Assembly: GCF_001905505.1 (NCBI RefSeq)
Contig: NZ_LIPG01000004.1
Location: forward strand, 620,001 to 684,000
Direction: 5' to 3'
Origin: Streptomyces sp. CB02058
GTDB taxonomy: Bacteria; Actinomycetota; Actinomycetes; Streptomycetales; Streptomycetaceae
DNA length: 64,000 nucleotides
The notes under the pieces were generated by a model. The model made no database searches and was not told the DNA's origin. It saw nothing but the letters and a program-made list of their open reading frames with translations. This document shows, in pieces, positions 56,424 through 64,000 of this stretch; within the stretch, counting starts at the first letter, position 1; each line of letters opens with the position of its first letter. The position numbers and the translations under genes were made by a program.

Positions 56424-57634
56424 GCTTCCGCCCCCGCGACGTCTACATCGTCGACGCCGTCCGCACCCCGGTCGGCAGGTACGACGGGGCGCTCGCGCAG
56501 GTCCGGCCCGACGACCTCGCCGCCCATGCCATCCGCGCGCTGCTCGACCGCACCCCGGAGCTCGACCCGGCACGCATCGGGGACGTGGTGCTCGGCAACG
56601 CCAACGGCGCGGGCGAGGAGAACCGCAACGTCGGCAGGATGGCCGCGCTCCTCGCCGGGCTGCCGGTCTCCGTCCCCGGCGTCACGGTCAACCGGCTGTG
56701 CGCCTCCGGGCTGGAGGCCGTCGTGCACGCGGCGCGTGCCGTGGCGCTGGGCGACCACTCGCTGGTGGTGGCCGGCGGCGTCGAGTCGATGACCCGTGCC
56801 CCGTACGTCCTGCCGAAGAGCGACCGCGCCTTCCCGGCCGGGCACACCGAGATGTACTCGACCACCCTGGGCTGGCGCATGGTCAACCCCCGGATGGATC
56901 CGCAGTGGACGGTGCCGCTCGGCGAGAGCGCCGAGCTGATCGCGGAGAAGCACGCCATCAGCCGTGAGCAGCAGGACGAGTTCGCGCTCTCGTCCCACCG
57001 CAAGGCGTCGGCGGCGCGGGCCGCCGGGCTGTTCGACGACGAGATCGCCCCACTGACGATCCCCCGCCGCAAGGGCGATCCCCTGGTCGTGGACCGGGAC
57101 GAATGCATCAGGGACGACGCCTCCCTGGAGGCCATGGCCAAGCTCCGCCCGTCCTTCCGCACGGAGAACGGCACCGTCACCGCGGGCAACTCCTCCCCGC
57201 TCAACGACGGTGCGGCGGCGCTGCTGCTGGCCGACGAGGAGGGCCTGAGGGCGACCGGCCGCGAGCCGCTGGCCCGGATCACGGCCTCCGCCGTGTCCGC
57301 CAACGAGCCGCACTACTTCGGGCTCGCTCCCGTCGAGGCCGTGAACAGGGCGCTGGAGCGGGCGGGCAGGACGTTCGACGATCTCGCGGCCCTCGAACTC
57401 AACGAGGCGTTCGCGGCGCAGGTGCTGGGTTGCGTCGCCGAGTGGCCCGGCCTCGACCCGTCCGTGCTCAACCCGCGCGGCGGCGCGATCGCGATCGGCC
57501 ACCCGCTCGGTGCGTCGGGAGCCCGTCTGGCGGGCTCCGTCGCCCATCAGCTCAAGGCAGCAGGGTCCGGGATCGGTGTGGCGACGCTCTGCATCGGCGT
57601 GGGCCAGGGCTCCGCGCTGGTCCTGGAGAGGTAG
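56420..57634 (+). CDS. pcaF: Beta-ketoadipyl-CoA thiolase
   Basis: 404 residues. Splits 3-oxoadipyl-CoA to succinyl-CoA and acetyl-CoA, the last step of the pathway. It has the nucleophilic Cys94 in VNRLCASGLEAVVHAARAV, the GGVESMTRAPYV loop, ELNEAFAAQVLG, and catalytic His and Cys in GGAIAIGHPLGASGAR and LCIGVGQGSA. Thiolases that act on acetoacetyl-CoA are very similar; the pcaIJ neighbours give the specific name. It ends at a terminator before the convergent membrane-protein gene. Confidence 0.88.
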   Translation: MSFRPRDVYIVDAVRTPVGRYDGALAQVRPDDLAAHAIRALLDRTPELDPARIGDVVLGNANGAGEENRNVGRMAALLAGLPVSVPGVTVNRLCASGLEAVVHAARAVALGDHSLVVAGGVESMTRAPYVLPKSDRAFPAGHTEMYSTTLGWRMVNPRMDPQWTVPLGESAELIAEKHAISREQQDEFALSSHRKASAARAAGLFDDEIAPLTIPRRKGDPLVVDRDECIRDDASLEAMAKLRPSFRTENGTVTAGNSSPLNDGAAALLLADEEGLRATGREPLARITASAVSANEPHYFGLAPVEAVNRALERAGRTFDDLAALELNEAFAAQVLGCVAEWPGLDPSVLNPRGGAIAIGHPLGASGARLAGSVAHQLKAAGSGIGVATLCIGVGQGSALVLER

Positions 57635-57655
57635 ACGGCACGGCGCGTCGGACTC

Positions 57656-57694
57656 GTACCGGCCGGGGCGGGAACCACCCTGCCCGGCCGGTAC
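57656..57694. terminator. Terminator between pcaF and the convergent membrane-protein gene
   Basis: A perfect 12-bp outer stem (GTACCGGCCGGG and complement) with a G+C-rich inner region that can pair further. Confidence 0.7.
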
Positions 57695-57701
57695 AGCCGT
57701 G

Positions 57702-59069
57702 TCAGGGCCGGCGCGCGGGCTCCCTGCCCGCGCCCCGGCGGTGCAGGGTGAAGTCCGCACGGGCGATCTCACCGGGCCGGATGAGCTGCTGCCGGACGAG
57801 CGGACCGCCGTTCGCCGCGGCGACGACGAGGGTGACGTACCCCTCGGGCAGACCGGCCACCGCGTAGTCGCCCCGTTCGTCGGTCCTGGTGCGGAGCAGC
57901 TGCCGCCCGGCCGTGTCCATGACGATGACGGCGGCTCCCCGTACGGAGTGCCCTGCCGCGTCGTGGACCGTGCCCGCGAGGGTGGGGACCGGCTCGCCGA
58001 AGTGGTGCCGGTGAACGGGCAGCGCGGTGGGCACGGGCGTCTCCAGCGCGGGGTCCTCGACCGGCGGCTCCGGCGGTTCACCCCCGGCGTACGCCCCCGG
58101 GGCCCTGCGCTTCTGGAGCAGGGCGTCGAGACCCATGAGAGCCGCACCGGCGGCGATCCAGGCGCACAGCACCACGACGGCCTCGGGCACACCGGCTCCG
58201 TCGAAGTAGAGGACACCACGCAGCGCGTCGACCGCGTTGGCCAGAGGCATCACGGCGTGCACGTGCTGGAAGAACGGCGGGAGCATCCCGGCGGCGACGA
58301 CCCCGCCGCTGGTGGGGATGGACAGCACGATGAACAGGCCCATGCCGGCAGCCGGGAAGAACTGCCGGGCGAAGGGGGCGATGCCCGAGGAGAAGGTGGC
58401 CACGGCGGTGGTGAGCAGGAAGGCCACGGCCATCACGGACGGGTCGGAGGGCAGATAGCCCAGCGCCGCGCCCGCTCCCCATCCCACGGCGCCGAACAGG
58501 GCCGCGGTCCCCGCGATGGTCAGCAGCTTTCCGCGGCGGCCGAGCGTGACGGCGCGCAGCAGGGTGGTCGCCAGGATGTAGCCGGGGACGCTCCAGGCGA
58601 TGCCGAAGTAGAGCACGGTCGACCCGAGCAGGTCCTTGTGCACGGTGTGCGCCACGTCCTGGACGGTGAGCCGCTGGTCGCCGCGCTCGGCGACACCTTC
58701 GAACACCTCGCGCAGCGTCTGCTCGAAGGACGCCCCGTTGGCCTGGGCGACGTGGAGCACCGCTTGCCGGCCGTGGGAGGTGTAGGCCGCCGCCGCGTCC
58801 CGGCCGAGGACCGCCTGCCGGGCGGCCCGCTCGTCGGCCACCGCCGTGACGTCGAAGCCGCCCGGGTGGTTCCGGGCCAGGTCGTCCGCGACCGCCGGGG
58901 CGGCCGCCGGGCCGGCGACCACGACCTTCACGTGGTGGGGCTGCGGCGCGTGCAGTGCGGGCGCGAAGCAGAACAGGAAGCCGAGGAAGAGTGCGAACGG
59001 AAACCACAGGGCCTCCGCCACGGTCCTCGCCGTGGGCACCCCCCGGGGGCGATGGGTCTGTTCTGCCAC
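57702..59069 (-). CDS. DUF3533/Pip-like membrane protein fused to a carboxypeptidase-regulatory domain
   Basis: 455 residues. It has the ABC-2/YhgE-Pip layout: one N-terminal helix (LWFPFALFLGFLFCFAPAL), a soluble outside segment of about 120 residues, then about five helices (VLYFGIAWSVPGYILATTLL to VVVLCAWIAAGAALMGLDAL), as in DUF3533 proteins. After a Pro/Glu linker, residues about 360-445 form a carboxypeptidase-regulatory-like fold (PTLAGTVHDAAGHSVRGAAVIVMD, YAVAGLPEGYVTLVVAAANG). That add-on on a DUF3533 protein is unusual. It starts at GTG 59069 with GAGGAG 5 nt upstream. A divergent TetR gene and two palindromes control it. Function unknown, possibly efflux or lipid export. Confidence 0.75.
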   Translation of the reverse strand: MAEQTHRPRGVPTARTVAEALWFPFALFLGFLFCFAPALHAPQPHHVKVVVAGPAAAPAVADDLARNHPGGFDVTAVADERAARQAVLGRDAAAAYTSHGRQAVLHVAQANGASFEQTLREVFEGVAERGDQRLTVQDVAHTVHKDLLGSTVLYFGIAWSVPGYILATTLLRAVTLGRRGKLLTIAGTAALFGAVGWGAGAALGYLPSDPSVMAVAFLLTTAVATFSSGIAPFARQFFPAAGMGLFIVLSIPTSGGVVAAGMLPPFFQHVHAVMPLANAVDALRGVLYFDGAGVPEAVVVLCAWIAAGAALMGLDALLQKRRAPGAYAGGEPPEPPVEDPALETPVPTALPVHRHHFGEPVPTLAGTVHDAAGHSVRGAAVIVMDTAGRQLLRTRTDERGDYAVAGLPEGYVTLVVAAANGGPLVRQQLIRPGEIARADFTLHRRGAGREPARRP

Positions 59070-59120
59070 GGGGGCTCCTCGGTCGTGCGGCGGGTCCGGC
59101 GATCCGGCCGTCCCTGTACG

Positions 59121-59148
59121 TGCAGTACTGCATTATTGCAGTACTGCA
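59121..59148. promoter_or_regulatory. Twin TetR operators
   Basis: Two identical 12-bp palindromes TGCAGTACTGCA (59121-59132 and 59137-59148) separated by TTAT, a 16-bp period, between the divergent DUF3533 and TetR genes. Confidence 0.75.
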
Positions 59149-59169
59149 CTGATGAAGGGTGACGGCACA

Positions 59170-59781
59170 GTGACGACCGGTTCCGGAGAAGGACTGCGCG
59201 AGCGCAAGAAGAGGGCGACGAGGAAGGCGCTGCAGAGTTCGGCGGTGGCCCTGTTCCGTGAGCGCGGGCCCGAGGCGGTCACCGTGGACGACATCTGCGC
59301 CGACGCCGGCGTGTCCCCGCGCACCTTCTTCAACTACTTCGCGACCAAGGAGGAGGCGGTCTTCGTTCTGGAGGAGGGCGCCCCCGAGCTGATCCGGCGA
59401 CGGATCACCGAGCGTCCCGCACACGAGACGCCTCTGGAGGCGGTCCACGCGGTGCTCGCCGAGCGCTTGGGCGAGCTGACCACCGGCGGGATCCTCCTCG
59501 GGCGCGCGGCCCTCCTCCGGGAGCGTCCGGAGCTGCTTCCGCGCATCGCGCAGACCAACCGCGCGGTCGAGGACGCGGTCGTCGCCGCCGTGGCGGCCCG
59601 CACCGGCCTCCCGGACACGGACCTCTATGTACGCACCACGGCGGCGGTCGCCTTCGCCGCCCAGCAGGCGGCCGTCGCGTGCTGGCGCCCCGATGCGGGC
59701 GAGGACGCGGTCACGGTGCTGGAGAGGGCCGTCGGCCTGGTCCGCGACGGTCTTGCACGGCCGACACCGCCGGGCCACTGA
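59170..59781 (+). CDS. TetR-family regulator
   Basis: 203 residues. N-terminal helix-turn-helix: KRATRKALQSSAVALFRERG, VTVDDICADAGVSPRTFFNYFATKEEAV, the pattern of AcrR-like TetR proteins. The C-terminal ligand domain has no assigned effector. GTG 59170 is chosen because AAGGG lies 10 nt before it; ATG 59152 would also fit and would put the start 3 nt from the operator. It probably represses the membrane protein and itself through the twin palindromes. Confidence 0.85.
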   Translation: MTTGSGEGLRERKKRATRKALQSSAVALFRERGPEAVTVDDICADAGVSPRTFFNYFATKEEAVFVLEEGAPELIRRRITERPAHETPLEAVHAVLAERLGELTTGGILLGRAALLRERPELLPRIAQTNRAVEDAVVAAVAARTGLPDTDLYVRTTAAVAFAAQQAAVACWRPDAGEDAVTVLERAVGLVRDGLARPTPPGH

Positions 59782-59952
59782 GCCCGCCCGGCTCCTTACC
59801 CGTCGACGCCCCGTCCCCCGAGCGGCGAAACCGGCGTTCCGGATGAATGATGAACAGATGCTGATCGGTAGGACCGCGCGCACGGCCTCCCGGACCACGG
59901 TCCCGGCGGCGGGCCGGGCCGAGACCTGCCCCGGTACGGCGAGGGCCGCACG

Positions 59953-61764
59953 ATGAGGTCCACGGACGGGCTGCTGGAGATCGGCTTCATGCGCACGGTG
60001 TTCGACAGCCTGGGGGCCGGGGTCTTCGTCACCGACACCCGTGGCAGTCTCACCGCGAGCAATCCGCGGGCGCAGGACCTCCTCGGCCGTCCGCAGGAGG
60101 AGATGCTCGGCCGGGACATGCACGATCTGCTGCACCGGGGCCGGGACGGCGGCACGATCCCTCGCGACGAGTGCGGCCTGATGGCCGTCCTGGACACCGG
60201 CCGGCCCGCCGAGGGAAGCGAGGAACTCTTCCTGCGCGGGGACGGCAGCCTGGTCCCGGTCATCTGGGCGGCCACCCCGCTGCGGCACGAGGGGAGTGTG
60301 GAGGGCGCGGTGGTCGTCTTCCACGACTTCAGCCTGCACCGCGACGCCGCCGAACAGACCGCGGCCTATCTCGCCGCCCTGGAGGGGCTCACCGCCCGCC
60401 TGACGATGGTGGCGGAGGTCTCGACGGTCCTCATCTCCGCCCTGGACACCCCGGAGATGCTGAACAGGCTGGCCGCCCTGCTCGTGCCGGACATGGGCGA
60501 CTGGTCGGCCATCGACGTGCACACGGCGGGGCATCCGGGCGGGATGCGGCGCGTGACGGTCCGTACCGCCGGACACGAGGCGACGGCCGCGCTCACGGGG
60601 CCGCTGCCGCCGGTACCCGAGTCCACCCGTTCGGCCGTGGTGCAGGCCCTGCGGAACGCCGAGCCCGTCGTCATGGACGCGGACGCCCTCACGGAGCGGC
60701 CGGACAGCCCGCTCGCGGCAGCGCACCGGGGTCTGTTCGACCGGCTGGGCGGCACCTGCGCCGTCGTGGTGCCCCTGCACACCCGGCGGCAGGTCTTCGG
60801 CGTGCTGACCGTGGCGCGCGTCGATCCGGATTCCTCGTACACCGAGGCCGAGCTCTTCGTGCTGACGGACATCGCGCGGCGGGCCGGCCTCGTCATGGAG
60901 GCCGCCGTGCTCTTCGAGCAGCAGCGCCACGTGGCCGAGACCATGCAGCGCCAGCTCCTCACACCCCTGCCGCAGGTCGACGACCTGACGCTGGCGGCCC
61001 GCTACCGGCCCGCCGAGAGCGCGGCCGAGATCGGCGGCGACTGGTACGACTCGTTCCTCCTCGGCGACGGGGTCCTGACGATGGTCATCGGCGACGTCGT
61101 CGGCCACGACCTCAAGGCCGCCGCCCACATGGCCGAGGTCCGCAACATGCTGCGCGCCCTGGCCTGGGACCGGACGGAGCCGCCCAGCCTGATCATTCGC
61201 CGGCTGGACGAGGCGATGACGCATACGAGCGACGCCCCCATGGCGACCTGCGTCTTCGCGCGCATCGAGGGCGAGGCGGGCGGCCCCCGGCGGCTCCACT
61301 GGGTCAACGCCGGCCACCCGCCGCCCCTCCTGATCACCGCCGAGGGGGACGCGCGTTTCCTCGAAGGCGGCCACGGACCCCTGCTCGGTCTCAGCTCGGC
61401 CCTGCACATGGGGCCGGCCTGGCCCGACGCGCACGCCGACCTCCCGCCCCGTTCGACCCTCCTGCTCTACACCGACGGACTGGTCGAGAGCCGCACCCGC
61501 GACATCGACGAGGGCCTCGCCGCGCTGCGCGCGCATGCTGCGGACCTGGCCGGCCACGACATCGAGGACTTCCTCGACGAACTCCTGGCCCGCATCGACC
61601 CCAGCGGCGACGATGTCGCACTGCTGGTCCTGCGCATCCCGCCGGAGAGCGCGGACAGCGAGGCCCCGCCGCAGCACGCGCACAGCCCGGCCGCCGACGA
61701 CCGCGGGGCCCCCGGCTCCCGTGTCGAGGACTCACCGGTCAGGGACACGTCCGAACAGGCCTGA
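59953..61764 (+). CDS. PAS-GAF-PP2C (SpoIIE-type) phosphatase
   Basis: 603 residues. A PAS domain (about 12-130: FDSLGAGVFVTDTRGSLTASNPRAQDLLGR) is followed by a GAF-like domain (about 155-315: GGTCAVVVPLHTRRQVFGVLTVAR) and a SpoIIE/PP2C catalytic domain (about 330-575). The latter has metal-binding residues in GGDWYDSFLL, GDVVGHDLKAAAHMAEVRN, LHWVNAGHPPPLL and GDDVALLVLRI. Such proteins dephosphorylate anti-sigma-factor antagonists and are abundant in Streptomyces. There is no membrane helix. The input signal and partner are unknown; no anti-sigma gene adjoins. GAGG precedes the ATG by 8 nt. The 59782-59952 gap holds no gene. Confidence 0.92.
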   Translation: MRSTDGLLEIGFMRTVFDSLGAGVFVTDTRGSLTASNPRAQDLLGRPQEEMLGRDMHDLLHRGRDGGTIPRDECGLMAVLDTGRPAEGSEELFLRGDGSLVPVIWAATPLRHEGSVEGAVVVFHDFSLHRDAAEQTAAYLAALEGLTARLTMVAEVSTVLISALDTPEMLNRLAALLVPDMGDWSAIDVHTAGHPGGMRRVTVRTAGHEATAALTGPLPPVPESTRSAVVQALRNAEPVVMDADALTERPDSPLAAAHRGLFDRLGGTCAVVVPLHTRRQVFGVLTVARVDPDSSYTEAELFVLTDIARRAGLVMEAAVLFEQQRHVAETMQRQLLTPLPQVDDLTLAARYRPAESAAEIGGDWYDSFLLGDGVLTMVIGDVVGHDLKAAAHMAEVRNMLRALAWDRTEPPSLIIRRLDEAMTHTSDAPMATCVFARIEGEAGGPRRLHWVNAGHPPPLLITAEGDARFLEGGHGPLLGLSSALHMGPAWPDAHADLPPRSTLLLYTDGLVESRTRDIDEGLAALRAHAADLAGHDIEDFLDELLARIDPSGDDVALLVLRIPPESADSEAPPQHAHSPAADDRGAPGSRVEDSPVRDTSEQA

Positions 61765-61907
61765 CCCGTACGGCCGGCACGGCCGCGGATTCCGGGCCCC
61801 GCGACACGCGGACCGACGAGTTCTCGCCTGCCATGGCGTCCGGGACGTGGGCACAATCGTGGCCCGCGGCGAAGAGGCCGGCCCGGACCGGAGGAGAGTG
61901 GTGCGTG

Positions 61908-62519
61908 ATGAGGCTTGTCGTACAGCAGTTCCTGACGCTCGACGGGGTCTCGCAGGGCCCGGGGGCACCGGACGAGGACCGCAGTGACGGCTTCGACCAG
62001 GGTGGCTGGTTCGTGCCGCACATGGACGAGGTCTTCGAGGAGGTGGCCGCCTCCTGGCTCGGCACGGCGGACGCGCTGCTGTTCGGCCGTCGTACGTACG
62101 AGAACTTCGCGCGGGACTGGCCGGCCATGACCGACCACCCGTTCGCGCCCCTGATGAACGGCCTGCCGAAGTACGTCGCCTCCCACAGCCTGACGACGGG
62201 CAGCTGGAATCCGACGACGGTCCTGAACGGGGATGTGCCGGCCCAGGTCGCCGAGGTGAAGAACCTGCCCGGCCGGGACCTCCAGATCCACGGCAGCGCC
62301 CTGCTGGCCCAGTCCCTGCTGGCGGCGGGCCTGGTCGACGAACTGCGGCTGGCGATCGCCCCGGTCGTGGTCGGCCGCGGCCGACGGCTCTTCCCGGACG
62401 GCGGCGCCCCGGCCGGTCTGCGGCTGGTCAGCCACAGGACGACGCCGGGCGGGCTCTCGGTCCACATCTTCGAGTCGGCGGGATCACCCGCTCACGGGAT
62501 CTACGGGGCCGGAGCGTAG
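61908..62519 (+). CDS. Dihydrofolate-reductase-like (RibD C-terminal) family protein
   Basis: 203 residues with the DHFR/RibD-C fold: MRLVVQQFLTLDGVSQGPGA, a WFVPHMDEVFEE segment, ALLFGRRTYENFARDWP, YVASHSLTTGSWNPTTVLNG, LQIHGSALLAQSLLAAGLVDEL and APVVVGRGRRLFPDG. These proteins of the YwjB/YyaP type are small NADPH-binding reductases of unknown substrate and are not the housekeeping folA product. GGAGGAG lies about 11 nt before the ATG, and a GTG one codon earlier is possible. Its stop is 16 bp from that of the convergent CsbD-like gene. Confidence 0.88.
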   Translation: MRLVVQQFLTLDGVSQGPGAPDEDRSDGFDQGGWFVPHMDEVFEEVAASWLGTADALLFGRRTYENFARDWPAMTDHPFAPLMNGLPKYVASHSLTTGSWNPTTVLNGDVPAQVAEVKNLPGRDLQIHGSALLAQSLLAAGLVDELRLAIAPVVVGRGRRLFPDGGAPAGLRLVSHRTTPGGLSVHIFESAGSPAHGIYGAGA

Positions 62520-62535
62520 AGCCCTTCCCCCTGGA

Positions 62536-62676
62536 TCAGGCCGAGTGCCCCGGAGGGGGCTCCTTGTCCTGGAGGCGGCGGCCCTCTTCCCGCAGCCGCG
62601 GGTTCTGAAGGGCCTTGCCGTCCGCTTCCATCATCCGACCGCGCACGTGCTTGAGCGCGGAGGCCATCTTGCCCAT
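62536..62676 (-). CDS. Small CsbD-like stress protein
   Basis: 46 residues (MGKMASALKHVRGRMMEADG, then KALQNPRLREEGRRLQDKEP). The KxxRGRxxEAxGKALxxxRLxxEGRRLQ pattern matches the CsbD family of small, highly charged helical proteins made under sigma-B-type stress in Bacillus. The family is usually 55-70 residues, so this is short. GAGGTGAAC lies 6 nt before the ATG at 62676. The longer open frame upstream is not credible. Confidence 0.65.
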   Translation of the reverse strand: MGKMASALKHVRGRMMEADGKALQNPRLREEGRRLQDKEPPPGHSA

Positions 62677-62833
62677 GAAGTTCACCTCAACCGACGAAAC
62701 GTCGCATAATTCTCTCTCCACCACATTTCTCCCACCCGCCGAAACTGAATGCAAGTCCCATGGGAGCGGCCTGTACGGGGCATCGATTTCTCGGAGTGGC
62801 GGCAGCCGGACCTCGCCATGAGCGCGCCGGCCG

Positions 62834-62870
62834 CCAGGGGCGGCCGTGCCACCGGCACGGCCGCCCCTGG
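62834..62870 (-). terminator. Second terminator of the beta-helix gene
   Basis: A perfect 17-bp stem (CCAGGGGCGGCCGTGCC and complement) with loop ACC. Confidence 0.75.
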
Positions 62871-62901
62871 CCCGTTCTGGACCGGTCAGCCCCTGCTCAC
62901 T

Positions 62902-62926
62902 GGTGCTCCCCGCTCCGGGGAGCACC
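62902..62926 (-). terminator. First terminator of the beta-helix gene
   Basis: A 10-bp stem (GGTGCTCCCC and complement) with loop GCTCC, 36 nt past the stop. Confidence 0.65.
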
Positions 62927-62961
62927 CGCGTCCGTACCGTCCGGTGACGGCAGGTTCGCTT

Positions 62962-64000
62962 CTACTCACGGGCGCTCGCCCTCCCCGTGCCGCCCTGGAT
63001 GACGAACTGCGACCCCGGCTCGACCACGACGTCACCGTCGGCGGAACCGGTGATGGTCACATCGGTGAGCGTGGCACTGCCCCGCGCGCCTCCATGGGCC
63101 AGGATCCCCGCGCCGTTGATCGAGTTCTCGACGCGGACACCCGTTATCCGCGCTCCCGGCACGGACCCGCCGCCCGACTTGAACTGGATGCCGTCGTACG
63201 TCGAATCGAGGATGTCGGTGTCCCGGATCGTGACACCGGGGATGTCCTGCCCGGCCGCGAACAAGGTGATCGCGCCGAACTCCTGGGCCTCTCCCCAGAA
63301 CGCCCCTCCCGTACGGTGCAGCGCGTTGTTGGCGATCAGCGTCTGCCCGGAGAAGGGCAGCGGGTCGTGGTCGGTCGCCAGCATGATGCCGGGGTAGTTC
63401 ATCGTGTCGGAGATGATGTTGTTCTCGATCGTGTTGCCGTAACCGCCGTAGATCGCGATGCCGTTGGCCCTCCAGGGCAGTTGGATGGTGTTGTTGCGGA
63501 AGTGGTTGTCGTGGCCGACGTCCACCGAGGGGTTCTTCACGTACTTGCTCGACCACACCGCCAGCGCGTCGTCCCCCGTGTTCCTCAGGGACGAGTTGAA
63601 CACCGTCGAATCACGTGTTCCGTTGGCGAAGTTGATGCCGTCCGCGTAGGTGTTGCGGATGCGCATGCCGGTGAACTCGACGCGCTGGGCGGGTCCCCAG
63701 AGGTCCGGGATGTTGTCGTAGTCACGGCCCACCCAGACACCCACGTTGGCGTGCTCCAGCCAGACGTTGGTGATCGCGGTGTCCTCGCCGAAGCGCCCGT
63801 TCAGGCCCACTCCGCCCTCGGCGTTGCCGTCCCCGCCCCGGATGGTGCCCGAGCCGAAGATCGCGATGTCGGAGATCTTGGTGTTGTCGTCGATGTCGAA
63901 GCCGAAGTTCCCCTCGTGCGGGTGGTTGATGCCTCCGGCGTCCTGGGGCGGGGTGAGGGTGTAGAGCTGGGAGTGCCACATGCCCGCACCGCGGATCGTG
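62962..64000 (-). CDS. Right-handed beta-helix glycosidase, GH87-like (5' end outside window)
   Basis: The frame is open to the window edge (about 345 codons visible), so the N-terminus with any signal peptide is missing. Repeated coils typical of a parallel beta-helix are seen: DNTKISDIAIFGSGTIRGG, NGRFGEDTAITNVWLEH, VEFTGMRIRNTYADGINF, DSTVFNSSLRNTGDDALAVW, NGIAIYGGYGNTIENNIIS. Asp pairs in NTYADGINFANG and NTGDDALAVW, with a preceding IRGAGMWHSQLYT, resemble the catalytic region of GH87 alpha-1,3-glucanases (mycodextranases), which attack fungal wall glucan. The assignment is from pattern memory, so the substrate is uncertain. Two terminators follow its stop. Confidence 0.7.
   Translation of the reverse strand, partial: TIRGAGMWHSQLYTLTPPQDAGGINHPHEGNFGFDIDDNTKISDIAIFGSGTIRGGDGNAEGGVGLNGRFGEDTAITNVWLEHANVGVWVGRDYDNIPDLWGPAQRVEFTGMRIRNTYADGINFANGTRDSTVFNSSLRNTGDDALAVWSSKYVKNPSVDVGHDNHFRNNTIQLPWRANGIAIYGGYGNTIENNIISDTMNYPGIMLATDHDPLPFSGQTLIANNALHRTGGAFWGEAQEFGAITLFAAGQDIPGVTIRDTDILDSTYDGIQFKSGGGSVPGARITGVRVENSINGAGILAHGGARGSATLTDVTITGSADGDVVVEPGSQFVIQGGTGRASARE

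Noticed and set aside
58078..61683. A 1201-codon open frame on the minus strand
   Set aside because: Antisense to the TetR and PAS-GAF-PP2C genes and out of frame with the DUF3533 gene; its translation is Arg/Gly/His-rich with no domain.

Overview
The window is chromosomal DNA from a Streptomyces-type actinobacterium. The evidence is very high G+C, third codon positions almost always G or C, many GTG starts, frequent ATGA/GTGA start-stop overlaps, -10 boxes placed 6-8 nt before an ATG (leaderless mRNAs), long G+C hairpins as terminators, and operator types known from Streptomyces (DasR-like, CebR). I saw no rRNA, tRNA, insertion sequence, prophage or CRISPR array. The mix of secreted glycosidases, regulators and a peptide-export cluster suits a chromosome arm rather than the core.

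Layout. 1-8 kb: a saccharopine-dehydrogenase-like oxidoreductase (cut by the window start), uracil-DNA glycosylase, a BadF/BadG-type sugar kinase, a degenerate CbiX-like protein, a beta-propeller lactonase with a DasR-like site, a FUSC membrane protein and a lipoprotein. 7.7-13.2 kb: a TetR repressor divergent from an SDR, then a Baeyer-Villiger monooxygenase overlapping an SMP-30 lactonase; together these look like an alcohol-ketone-lactone-hydroxyacid route. 13.3-24.1 kb: an AsnC regulator, a frameshifted HAD phosphatase, a Ser/Thr kinase, an aldo/keto reductase, a secreted GH16 beta-1,3-glucanase with a DasR-like box, a stand-alone LigD 3'-phosphoesterase and a 1485-residue HEAT-repeat protein. 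24.3-26 kb: a class F sortase beside a secreted protein built of near-identical 126-bp repeats. 26.2-35 kb: formylglycine-generating enzyme, ROK regulator, SsuABC-like transporter, sulfatase and GH43 enzyme in one coupled run, a sulfate-ester/glycan utilisation locus. 35-43.5 kb: a CBM32 beta-helix protein, a LAXTG surface protein, a flavin monooxygenase and a GH74 xyloglucanase with a perfect CebR operator.

44.2-50.4 kb is the most unusual part: a 75-residue double-glycine-leader peptide whose core has long runs of GxxxG spacing (glycine zipper), no Cys, Lys or Arg, followed by an HlyD-like adaptor and two NHLM-type ABC exporters, one with a C39 peptidase. There is no tailoring enzyme, so this looks like export of an unmodified, acidic, membrane-active or self-assembling peptide.

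50.5-64 kb: transketolase, a tannase/feruloyl-esterase remnant, a tandem IclR regulator divergent from pcaIJF (last steps of the beta-ketoadipate pathway) with a clear operator, a TetR/membrane-protein pair with two identical palindromes, a PAS-GAF-PP2C phosphatase, a DHFR-like reductase, a tiny CsbD-like protein, and a beta-helix glycosidase cut by the window end. The secreted enzymes and their predicted DasR and CebR control suggest a saprophyte degrading plant and fungal cell walls.
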